Assembly (NCBI GenBank): GCA_009869945.1
Contig: WIXG01000076.1
Span: forward strand, 124,001 to 188,000
Length of the DNA stretch: 64,000 nt
DNA from: Mesaphorura yosii
Taxonomy: Eukaryota; Arthropoda; Collembola; Poduromorpha; Tullbergiidae
Direction of reading: 5' to 3'
A program made the position numbers and the translations under genes. Under the pieces are notes generated by a model. It had not been told where the DNA came from and made no database searches. It saw only the letters and a list, made by a program, of their open reading frames with translations. This document shows positions 46,301-56,100 of the stretch, piece after piece (position 1 is the stretch's first letter; every line of letters begins with the position of its first letter).

Positions 46301-48261
46301 GTCGAAGAAATCGGAGAAAACCCATTTTGTAGGATATGACAAGCGAAACAACCGCAAATATGTCTCATAAATTTTGTAACATGACGGTTCCCTGGAAGCG
46401 TGACTAGCTATAAGTACCCGTGCCGCATCAAGCTGCTTTGGCGCAGAACGTTGGTCGATCCGAGAAATGTAACGCGTTTTATTTGCAATTATTTTCTCTG
46501 ATACATACGCTCATATTCTATCTTCAAGCTGTTCGTGTTTGATATGCTCAATATTGCATAGTTTACTCCTTCTATTGACAGCGTTCAATCAGATGATATC
46601 GGGGCTCACATAAACGTAGGGCGAACATACAACAATATGAAGCTGTATGCTGAGGCAGAAGAAGCCTACATGAAGGTGAGTGTTTCTAAATGTGTATACT
46701 CGGATTGTTGACATCTAATGCCAATTTATATTTTATATATTTCAACAGGCTAAATCACTGCTACCGAAGGCGAAACCAGGAGAGTCCTATCAAGCGAGAA
46801 TCGCACCAAATCATCTCAACGTATTTCTTAACCTGGCGAACTTAATTGCAAGAAATGAAACGCGGCTCGAGGAAGCCGACCGCCTTTACAGGCAGGCAAT
46901 CTCCATGCGAGCCGACTATACTCAGGCCTACATCAATCGCGGCGACATTCTCTTAAAAATGAATAGGTGGGCATCATTAGCAAAGTCTTCCGATTTCAAC
47001 TTCTTCACTCACTTTGATCCCTCAACCGCAACACGATAACGAGACTCTGGTCCCGAAACTTGTCGCTAACTATACGCTCATTTCTCCTTCCAGGACAAAA
47101 GAGGCACAAGAAGTGTACGAGAGAGCCCTGTTCTACGATAACAGCAATCCAGACATTTATTATAATGTAAGCAATCGAGAATCTTGTGTTAATCTTATTC
47201 GAAAATTCATATTGATCAGAGACTAACTGGAATGGTCTTACGATAGCTGGGAGTTGTGTACTTGGAGCAAGGCAAACCTTCTCAAGCATTGGTGTACCTG
47301 GACAAGGCTCTTGACTTTGAGCCGGAGCACACTCAAGCACTTTTGAACTCTGCAATTGTACTCAGCGAGCTGGGCGAGCCTGCTCATCGTCCAGTGGCCA
47401 GGCAGAGACTTCTAACACTCATTTCCCGAGACCCCACAAACGAACGAGCTTTCTTTCATTTGGGCATGCTGTCAATGGACGAGAAGGATAACGAAGGCGC
47501 CGAAAAGTACTTTAGAAAGGCCATTGAGTTAAAGGAAGATTTTAGAAGGTACATTAATTCTGAATATGATGAGTAAGTTGCTTGATAAAATGATGAAATA
47601 AATGTCAATATTTATTTTAGTGCACTGTTCAACTTGGCGCTCCTGCTAGCAGACAGCCAGCGACCGTTGGAGGCAGCGCCATTTCTTAATCAACTCGTAA
47701 AATTTCACCCTGACCATATCAAGGGTCTGATTTTGCTGGGAGACATTTACATAAACAACATCAAGGATTTGGACACCGCTGAAACAGTAAGCACACGAAC
47801 TCAGTTACTTCAATGAAATCAATTACTGACCCGTGTTGATAAGTTACTAAAATTGTTTGTTGATGCAGTGCTACCAGAAAATTTTGGAAATGGATCCTGA
47901 GAATGTTCAAGGCCTACACAACCTTTGTGTGGTTTACGTGGAGCGAGGAGACCTGCTTCGAGCGGAGAAATGCTTCATCAGAGCGACGCAGCTGGCACCC
48001 CATGAGGACTACATTCGGCGGCACTTGAAAATTGTGAAGCAACGGATTTCAAAGCTGACAAGCTCCATTAACCAAAAGAACTCGGGTCAGAAGAGCGTCA
48101 TGGAGAAATCTGACTTCCAAGACACCTACTCGGACCCTGAACCAGAAGAAGAGCAAAGCACGCAAAGACCAATGCAAGAAGACCGTGTAGATCTCGAGTA
48201 CGGATCCGAAAACACCAGCAATCGTGATTGTTTGGCTGGTGGAGATAAATTGTTTTCGTAA
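22389..48261 (+). CDS. Tmtc3: TMTC3-type protein O-mannosyltransferase (transmembrane and TPR repeat protein 3)
   Basis: Predicted 889 aa, against about 915 in human TMTC3, and alignable along its length. Coding exons: 22389-22574, 30513-30649, 31595-31676, 42258-42357, 44266-44381, 44450-44622, 44708-44963, 45045-45196, 45278-45499, 46582-46675, 46749-46966, 47094-47166, 47247-47548, 47621-47786, 47869-48261; all junctions are GT-AG and keep frame. The N-terminal half is multi-pass and GT-C-like, with the conserved Phe-Asp-Asp at residues 29-31 of the first luminal loop, His-Pro-Ile-His-Thr-Glu-Ala at 129-135, and the DUF1736 region around 255-340. From about residue 447 to 850 there are TPR repeats, then an acidic tail. 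Family knowledge: TMTC proteins sit in the ER membrane and O-mannosylate cadherins, with TPRs in the lumen. The start is the ATG three bases after an acceptor (ttgcag|aaaATG); an in-frame ATG pair at 22,362 would lie in the intron, so an upstream exon is expected. A poly(A) signal lies 23 nt past the stop. A second in-frame donor at 47,572 would add 8 residues. Confidence 0.95.
22575..30512 (+). other. TMTC3 intron, 7.9 kb
   Basis: Bounded by AAG|GTACGT and TTGCAG|GAG. No second gene is recognisable inside. An open frame of about 214 codons on the minus strand (28,511-29,155) has no recognisable domain. A near-perfect short hairpin lies at 22,860-22,880. Confidence 0.85.
31677..42257 (+). other. 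TMTC3 intron, 10.6 kb
   Basis: Bounded by GCC|GTAAGT and CTCGCAG|GTT. It separates the codons for His-Thr-Glu-Ala from Val-Thr-Gly-Val, which are adjacent in human TMTC3. It contains the non-autonomous DNA transposon at 37,811-38,465. No other gene is recognisable. Confidence 0.85.
37811..38465. mobile_element. non-autonomous DNA transposon (MITE-like) with 27-bp terminal inverted repeats
   Basis: The left end (37,811-37,837) reads TACCGTTCTATCTTGA followed by AAATAAGCCGC. The reverse complement of the right end (38,439-38,465) reads TACCGTTTTATCTTGA followed by CAATAAGCCGC, so 25 of 27 bases match. Both outer ends are TA, compatible with a TA target duplication; no longer duplication is seen. 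Just inside the ends, CGGCTTATA motifs recur at about 37,874, and at 38,401 before ACAATATTTT. The element is 655 bp, too short for a full transposase; the internal minus-strand open frame (37,948-38,148, 66 codons) is not a recognisable transposase. It lies in an intron of TMTC3. The family is not assigned. Confidence 0.8.
45989..46038 (+). repeat. perfect tandem duplication, 2 x 25 bp
   Basis: Two identical 25-bp units (45,989-46,013 and 46,014-46,038), each starting gtcagtttttcgtggta, lie back to back inside the TMTC3 intron 45,500-46,581. It looks like a recent local duplication, and no function is evident. Confidence 0.9.
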
Positions 48262-48283
48262 GAAGGGAATAGCGCACGAGAAC

Positions 48284-48289
48284 AATAAA
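48284..48289 (+). terminator. TMTC3 poly(A) signal
   Basis: A canonical AATAAA lies 23 nt after the TMTC3 stop codon (TAA at 48,259-48,261), implying a very short 3' untranslated region. Further AT-rich sequence follows, so longer 3' ends are possible. Confidence 0.6.
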
Positions 48290-49487
48290 ATTAGCACAAA
48301 GAAGTTGTTTTAAGACACGCAAATGGAAAATGCTTATGTTAGGGGAAGGAAATTTTAAAATATTTTCCAATGTTTTATAACGTCAAATTGGAATATATTT
48401 TTATTATACAAAATTGAGTACTAACGATAACATATGAGTTCAAACCAAAATTAATTACAAATTTATTGCAATGACTTGGAATGAAGGAAGGCCGATAAAG
48501 TTTACTCAAGTAATTAATAAAAAAAGACTAATGATAAATGTACCTACTACGAATTACTTAAAAGAGATTTCAATGTCTAAGACACATTGCTGACAGTTGT
48601 AAAAGCGCGTAGTAAATTATATTGTTATGAAAGTATTCATTTTATTTACATGATGTATTCCACTGAGAATCGTACTTATAACTGGGCCATTTTTATTTAA
48701 CCTTGTTTCTCAACTCTTTTGAGTTCAGTTTATTGGTGAATTACTGTATTAACAAAATTAACATGCTCATTATTATTATTACATATGACAACCGGTCTCG
48801 TCAAGGTGGTATGAATGAATGGTACAATGTATCCCGTTTCATTTCAGCGAAACTAATCTAGGCCCTAACTTTGGTGCCTTTAAAGTTGTCATGGTTGCGT
48901 GTCTTTGGTAGTAAGAAAGCCTATGTAGAGCAAATACAACAAAATTCTGAATTCTATGTAGCAGATTAATCTCAACTGTGTAGTCCGAACTAAACAATAA
49001 CACGTAGAATACTTCTTAGCACACGACTGTGTAAATGAGAAAGAATATGAAAGATTTATGAGAAAGTAATGTGTGATTGCTTGCGGTCTTCGCATGGTGA
49101 TATTAAGTTTTTGTTATTGGAAAACCAGGATGTCGATTTTATGTAATGTACTTGTAATCCTGTAAGATAAAGATAGTAATGGTAAGACACTAAGATTCTC
49201 ATGATTTTGGAAACAAAGCAAGAATAATCTAAAGATGCATTGTCGGCCTGGAATCTCGCTCTCTGTTCTCATTGTCAACCTTATACTAAAGTATTTATTT
49301 ATTTATTAAAAAGTGAAAGATATAATTTCTATTGTTAACTTAGGGATTACAATGGATCATGATAACTGACAAGGGAAAGGGATGGTGGGAGCTGTTTGTG
49401 TGTGTAAATGAATTACACGAATTATATTGACGTAATCAAGCTCTGTTGTTTAATGGCATTAAACATAGTTTAATATTCAAATAACAC
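48290..49487. other. convergent 3' intergenic region
   Basis: About 1.2 kb of AT-rich sequence between two converging genes (TMTC3 on plus, receptor subunit on minus). It includes ATT and TATT simple runs near 48,771 and 49,293. No coding exon is recognisable. Confidence 0.7.
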
Positions 49488-49493
49488 TTTATT
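49488..49493 (-). terminator. poly(A) signal overlapping the stop codon of the alpha-like receptor
   Basis: Read on the minus strand the sequence is CCAAATAAAGTG. The stop codon TAA (49,491-49,489) lies inside AATAAA. If this signal is used, the 3' untranslated region would be only some 10-30 nt. Confidence 0.5.
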
Positions 49494-51883
49494 TGGCATA
49501 CTCATCCACTTCGTAATACAGGAATGAGACCCAGTAAATGATGTTAATGATCAGGAAAGCAATTGGAAAGATCTTCCGCGAGTAGATATCCACTTTGGAA
49601 AATTTGCTTGTTGGCTTGTCCGTTTGCTTCCACGGATCGTGCATCTGTCGATGAATCCAACTTAATAGCCGTTCTTTGTAGCTGTAATACAGTGTTCGCA
49701 GGGTTTGGAAGGGCTTAGCTGCTGAAGGCTCCTCGGTTTCTTCCGCCTCTGCTGTCGGGACGCGTGGCGCTTTGCGAAATGGTGCCTATTTTCGTGAATG
49801 AGTGAGTCCGATATTTCAATAGCAAGAAGCTCTTAATGATAATACTCACTCGCTTTTTAGTTTTTGCTTTCGTTGTGATGTCTTTTAGCATCTTTTCCAT
49901 GAAGTTTATCGCCGCGTACTCTACCATCGATGCGAAGACGAATGCGAAACAAATCTGCAGTTCAAATTATATATTACGTCATTAACAGCTGTTTAAATTT
50001 TACTCGAACGCGTCTATTGAAGTACGTACAATTACAAACCAATCCAAGGCCGTGGCGTATGAAGTTCTGGGTAGCTGTGCTCGGCCTCCGAATCCAAGCG
50101 TGGTCATGCTTTAATGTTTTATTTTAATTAAATAGTCGATTCGAGAAGTCCGTTTAACATTTACCTCAAAACGGTGGTAACCCCTGGGACGAGAAAAAGC
50201 CGATAATATTTACATGCGACTAGATCATAAATAGATTTATTGTTGGTCACTTACCCAGGGAAACTCGTGCTGGAACTGCTTGTGGGTCAATCTAGAAGAG
50301 AAAAACATTGGCGAGTTGTGCACATCAATTAAGAGGTCTCAGGTACGAACGGCTTACCCAAAATGTCACCCAACTGCTTAGAACAATCAGACAGGCGGGC
50401 ATGAAGACTTGGAGGATGAAGTAACCTGCGACATGAAAAGAAGACAATTTTCCCAAGCATGAGAGAAAGATTTTAGGTCTGAATTGATAAACCTTTGTGG
50501 CGTGCCAGGACAAATTGCACAATGATAACCGAGTAGTCATCTGTGAACAAGTTCAAACATTTTTTAAACATTCTGGAACAAATTGTCCATTCATATGAAA
50601 TTATACCGTTCCGAATGGACGGCCTAGTTTCAGCTTTCGTGACAATGTCAACTAAATCGTACTGAGCCAGGTGGACGCCTTCCTCAATCCCAATTGGACT
50701 GTCGGCCACCCACTGGTAATGAACATCTTCTAAACTGTAGCCGTCTACATTCAAAAGCAAAGGCATCTGTGTGAGACAGAAGATTGGCGTTCCTTATCCT
50801 AGTCTCATATCCAAGTTATTGCTTTATTGCTTACAGCTCCCAACTTCAAGATTGCAGCGCTGAACGTCCAGTGGGAATTTCTTCAGGAACATTCTACAGC
50901 TGCTTTTAATCGTCAATCTTTAAAGTTTAGGTGCATTTTAGTATTTTTGCAATAAAAGATTCAGTGGAGGTCTCACCTCATCGAATAGGTTATCAGGCCG
51001 TTGTTTTTCACTCGCAAGAACATGCAAACGTAGTTTCAAGATTTTGTTAGTCGTTTCATCGGTTCAAGAAAATGAGAAATTAAATCAATGTTCAAGAATA
51101 TTGTCTTACTTGTTTGGGACGGTTATTTGGTGCAGTTTGCTTGTTTGTCCATTAATGAAATCTGAGAACAAACAATATTTTCCAAATGAATTATGCGCGC
51201 ATGTGAAGGTTTGAATGGTATTTTTTGTTACATGTGTCAGGCACCCAGATCTTGGAAAGGAACAGCCAGTTGAGTGATAACTCCTGAATCCCACTAATGT
51301 TGAACTTTAAACGACTTTCTTTCCACCGTTGACGGAAGTAGCAATCGATTGTGATGACCTGCATTCGATAGGCGATAATCTATCATTCTATCATGCTTAT
51401 GTGGAGGAGTCGTGTGAATACCTCATCTGTTTCGGAAACTGGCCCCAGATTTTTAATGTACATGTTGACGTCAACAGTGACTGGGTCACCTGAGAAAATA
51501 CGTGGTAAAGAAGACACCTGATCTAAAGAAGCTACGGAGTGAAATTCTGTGAAACATATTGCGTTTTCACACGCTCTGCTGAACCTTCAGTTGGTTGTCG
51601 TCTATTTTTATCGAATCCAGGAAAGGAAAACGTGGAAAAATCACGTACCCATTTCAGTATTTATTGCACGGCTCACACGAAACGAGCATGTGTGTGAGAG
51701 ATTACCTCCAAAATTTGGCCGAATTCTCTTGTCATAATTTTGCTCCATTAGCAGAGAATCCAAAAGGGAAGAGACATCATTTGACAGCTCTTTGCCGTAA
51801 AGAAGCTGCGAGTTTGCAACGGTCCAGAGAGATGAAAGGATCAAAATGGTCAGCTTCGCGCTTGTGCAGCTTGACGGAAGCAT
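49489..51883 (-). CDS. Cys-loop ligand-gated chloride channel subunit, GABA-A alpha-like (GRD/CG8916 type)
   Basis: Predicted 445 aa from exons (minus strand, 5' to 3'): 51883-51706, 51489-51422, 51358-51232, 51161-51110, 51021-50977, 50917-50835, 50744-50607, 50540-50493, 50425-50358, 50291-50255, 50183-50165, 50108-50036, 49954-49850, 49785-49489. Seen: a signal peptide (about 1-26); Arg-Pro-Asn-Phe-Gly-Gly near 56-61; WVPDTYF at 120-126; a 13-residue Cys-loop Cys164-Cys178; M1 about 247-269; the anion-selectivity triplet Pro-Ala-Arg 276-278; M2 with 2' Ser, 6' Thr, 9' Leu; SYATALDWF before M3; M4 about 415-435 near the C-terminus. Family knowledge: pentameric plasma-membrane receptors, and ATALDWF/ATAMDWF is typical of alpha/GRD-like subunits. 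The M3-M4 loop is short. The gene is head to head with the LCCH3-like gene. One oddity: the intron 51,022-51,109 ends in AT, not AG, so the gene could carry a splice lesion. The exact orthologue (GRD, CG8916 or other) is not settled. Confidence 0.9.
50165..50183 (-). other. 19-nt micro-exon of the alpha-like receptor (pore helix)
   Basis: Flanked on the minus strand by CGTCCCAG| and |GTAAATG. It supplies the codons for Gly-Val-Thr-Thr-Val-Leu-Ser (4'-10' of M2), both end codons being split with the neighbouring exons. Without it the conserved pore sequence is lost and the frame breaks. Confidence 0.85.
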
Positions 51884-53113
51884 AATTTGCTTTTGCTTAT
51901 TTGCACAAACCTTGTCAAGCTTTCACCTGATCTCCAACACCTTCACTTCACTAGAAACATGCACAGACACTTTGCGGAACTTTTCATTGTGATTTTGTTA
52001 GCTGAGATAACTCAGACAATTTTCATGACTACTCGGTGTGATGCTTTGTAGCGGGTTGATTCGCTTTTCCAGTCGTTGTTGAATGATAAAATTCTGAGAT
52101 CGGCAAGAGTAAAAGCAAGATGTACAGATTCCCGATGTGTTATACGACTTTAAATATAAAAAAAATACACACAGGCTATCATCACCGTCATTAAGTGTGA
52201 ACATGCGAGACAACATCCACTCACTATTTTAAGAGACTTGTCGGTCTGCCAGCTGCACGGAGCATATATTAAAATGGATCAGATCTTGGCTTAATTCACC
52301 ACAGCCAAGGGAGAAATTACTTCCATTTATTTCACAAACCGACTTTCGTATTCACAATACGCCTTATCCACATGTGAATGCGATGTGAATGTGACTCACA
52401 AATGCCACCGCTCGGTCCCACTGCAAATATCAGCTTCCTTACCTTTAGAAGTTTAGACACCGCGTGCGATGGTTTTCTCGTTCCATAACTCATTTTAGCA
52501 GATTGTCTCATCTTCTCCGGTCGAGTCGTTTTGCCACTTGTGCCAAGGCGTCCTTGCGTCTGCGTTCGTGAGTGATAACCGTGGTCGTCTTGGCCTAGCA
52601 CACATTTATCAAGTGAAGTGAATTAGGAGAGTGTGGCGATGACACTCAACGAGAGTCATGACGTTTGGAGTGTTTTGTTATTAACAAAGCACTAAATTTT
52701 GTTCAAGTGCAAACTAAGATTCGACATATTTGTGAAGTGTGAAAATTGTGGTCAAAATTTGCTAATTGGCACAAGAGAGTCAGCAGTCCAGCCCTAGCAC
52801 AAGTCATACGGTTCTTTTACTCACATATTACCTTCGATGAGTCACGACGCTCGTAAGCGTACGCTTTCTTCGAGGTTCTCGTTGCCCCACCACGTGCATT
52901 CCTAAAGTGAATCGTTTCGCACACACGCGTGATTCCAAATTCACTTCACAGTCCCAAAATAACATTTGATTTATTTGATCTTTTTGTGTTTATCTGTTTT
53001 CCTCATCTCGATGTTTTCTTTACGGCTGCCTCCCAGCTAATTAGATCAGAGAAGAAAGAAATCGAGTGTTTACGTTGAGAATCTCAGATTCCAAGTCGAG
53101 CAGAGTCAAAGGA
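51884..53113. promoter_or_regulatory. shared head-to-head upstream region of the two receptor genes
   Basis: 1,230 bp between the two start codons, which point away from each other. It must hold the 5' leaders and promoters of at least the nearest transcripts unless far-upstream exons are used. The minus-strand leader contains a 14-codon upstream reading frame (51,987-51,943) ending 59 nt before the start codon. Two exon-like blocks on the minus strand lie at 52,443-52,594 and 52,832-52,901. No TATA box was convincingly placed. Confidence 0.55.
52443..52901 (-). other. two exon-like blocks of unknown assignment
   Basis: On the minus strand, block one (52,901-52,832) follows ACTTTAG and ends AAG|GTAATA. 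Block two (52,594-52,443) follows GTGCTAG and ends AAAG|GTAAGG. Each is open in more than one frame and rich in Lys, Arg, Ser and Thr, so the reading frame cannot be chosen. The best guess is 5' untranslated exons of the alpha-like receptor gene, possibly spliced to an acceptor TTATCTCAG at 52,002. They could also be chance splice-like motifs. Confidence 0.25.
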
Positions 53114-56100
53114 ATGTGGAATCGGCAAATAGGCGGGCTGTTATGCGCACTGGTCTGGATAACCTGCACATGTGGGCTCGTTGCACGCAGGTACGCCGCC
53201 GCAACTTTCATTATTTGCTTGAGCTTTTGTCTTGTAGCTTGTCCGTCATTCACAAATACTACCGCTATTTTCATACTTGCGGCTAGGAATAACTTGACAG
53301 GGATTACCCATAAGAGACAATTCCGGGAAGAGTTGTCTGGTATGATGAAGTGGGAGCGCGAAAACGCTAAGACTAAAAGACGCGTCTCATACTAAATTTT
53401 GAGAATGTCACTTGAACCCCTGCCAAACCGGTGTCTGGAGCTTAAGTACCGTCAATGAATGTCGCACTTATATAAATCGTCATCGTCAATTGAGAAACGT
53501 AAACATGTCACTGTGGTTGATGGCCCAGTCAGTATCTTTGACATTCCGCTAGCCGCCTTTTATCTTGTTCTGATCTTGCAGCACTGAGAACGAGAAACAC
53601 AAGGCGGATCTGACGAGGAATTCGTCGCTAACGCTCACGCAACTTCTGAGTACATACGACGTTAGATTGCGGCCCAACTTCGGAGGTAAATTCATTGTCT
53701 TTTAAAATTTTGCCTACCACCATGTTAGTGTCTCTTTGGCGTCGTGGTTTTATCAGGTCAACCGCTCTACATCGGGATTGAATTAATTATATCGAGTGTG
53801 GAAGAATTTTCCGAGGTTAACATGGACTACACCATCACAATTACGCTGAATCAGTATTGGAAGGATGAAAGGCTAGCATTCAGCTCTCAAGATGTCATGC
53901 TGCCGCTGGCTGGCGATTTTGCGGAGAAGATTTGGGTTCCAGGTTATTGAGAGGAAGACCAGGCATTGATTGGAGCTGGTCAACAAACGCTATTGTTCAT
54001 TTTTTCTTTCAGATACGGTCAGAAGAATGGAGCGTTCGAGTTCGCTCGAACGGCATACGACAGACGAATGACCAAAGTGTGAATACTTCATACTAACGTT
54101 CTGAGTCATAAAGTCTTAAATTCAGTCAAACTGAAATGACACAGGCAGTAAATGTGGAGAAACAGGCAAATTCTTCGGGCAAAAGTAATGCGTGCCAGCC
54201 TTTAAGCGTTGACTGCTCACTCGTCTGGCTTGGCTGCCAATATATATTTATGCAAAACATCTGCCATTGTACTAAAAGGTGTCTCTGGGGACCTGAGTTG
54301 TGATCTTGCTCGCATTTGCACGTGCGCAAAACGAGAGTCACTACTTGGAGTTGCGTGTTTCCCTGTAACAGTTAATTTTAGGCAGTTTTTCTTATTTACG
54401 ATTTGTCAAAGCCACGGGACATGCCAATATTATGCGAACTATAAAACTTCAAAACTAATTTCGCACTTTATCGCATTTCGTCTCGTCGTATGCCATTCCT
54501 TTGCTATTCGCTATCCTTTAATCGCCTCTCAAGTTTTTCGCGAATGACAAGAATAGTTTTCTACACGACGTGACAGAGAAGAACAAAATGATTCGCCTGT
54601 ACGGAGACGGAAGCATCGCGTACGGGATGCGGTTTACGACTACACTCATATGCCCTATGAATCTGGTCTCCTATCCTCTGGACAGGTTCTGTGCATGATG
54701 AAATTATCCACAAATTGGTAATCACTTCAGTCTAAATTGCTTCTCAACTTTCTTGCAGTCAAAATTGTACGGTGGAGATTGAAAGCTGTAAGCCGAGACT
54801 GTTTGGTGGTTTTATTTTTTTAGCATACCTTATGCCTTTTAAGTACCACAGACGGTTACACAACCCGAGATTTATACTTCTACTGGAAGACGGTTTCCGG
54901 AGTGAATGAGATCTCGCTGCATCAATACGCAATTCCCGACTACAACATGATCGACAGGCTGGTGGAATTGGAAACGGGAACTTATCAGCGGCTCTCCCTT
55001 TCGATAGTTTTTAGGAGGAATATTGGATCATTTATATTTCAGATGTACTTGGTGAGTCAAGCACTAGTCTCATCACTTCACATGGTCCTCATAATTGTCT
55101 ATTTTTGTACAGCCAAGCGTGCTCATTGTTATGATCTCCTGGATTTCGTTCTGGTAATAATTCATAATTATGCTCATATACTTGACGTTTTCAAATCGGG
55201 TGTCCATTGTTACGTTTTTCGCTGATGTTTTAGGATAAACTTTGATGCACCGGCTGCACGCGTCGCACTCGGTATTACCATAAAAATTTACGCACTGGGC
55301 ACAGTCAGTTTTAACTTAATTTGTAATTTCAGGAATTACCACCATCTTGACGCTGCTCATTACTCACAACAACGTCCGATCTACATTACCAAAGATTTCG
55401 TACGTGAAGGCCATCGACATTTATCTCGTCACATGTTTCATTTTTGTGTTTGCTGCGCTAATCGAGTACGCAGCAGTCAACTATATTTATTGGGAGCACA
55501 TTGCGACCGTGGCAAAGGCGAAGGCTGCGGCTGAAGCAAACAAGTCAAAACCGCTGTCAAAATGGAAGAGATGCAAGTCGTGGCTATCAAACAGACGAAA
55601 AGTCCTAAAGTCATCAGAACAAATAAGTTTGAGGAGTACAAGTCCAATTTTACTGAAGCGCGGCGGCAAGCTGAATAAGGACTCCGAGCTCCAGGCTGAA
55701 CAGGCTGGTACATCTTGCTCACCCCCAACAATAATTCCTAAAATTACATGCTCTTTCGAAGATTCCGAGTCAACTCCGAAGTCAAAGAATAAGCAATCAG
55801 AGTCATCAGAGCCCAAGCATCTTCTCACAGTCACCGAATTCATGATTCCATCAGACGGGCTGGTGAAAAAGCCGGTTAGACTGACCCGCAGCTCAAGCTT
55901 TTGTGGTGCAACAGGCATCCACGAAATCCCGGGACCAAGCCCCTTCAACCTTCTTGGAGTCATCAAAACTAGATCTCCGTCCGCCAGTTTCGTGACTCGC
56001 CGCAGACGATTTGTGAAGAGCATTCGTCATAAAGCGAGAGAATTTGAAAAGAAGCTGCCACCATTCACTGAAAATGTGAATCACATCGACAACTTTGCGA

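Noticed and set aside
50745-50766. Extension of the receptor exon upstream to an ATG (Met-Pro-Leu-Leu-Leu-Asn-Val)
   Set aside because: It is the pyrimidine-rich end of an intron. The acceptor GAATGTAG at 50,745 gives the conserved Gly-Ser-Tyr-Gly-Tyr in frame with the previous exon.
55262-55345. Similar sequence at both ends of an LCCH3-like intron (GGTATTACCAT and GGAATTACCACCAT), suggesting intron gain by duplication
   Set aside because: The paralogue has an intron at exactly the same codon, so the intron predates the gene duplication; the similarity is probably coincidence.
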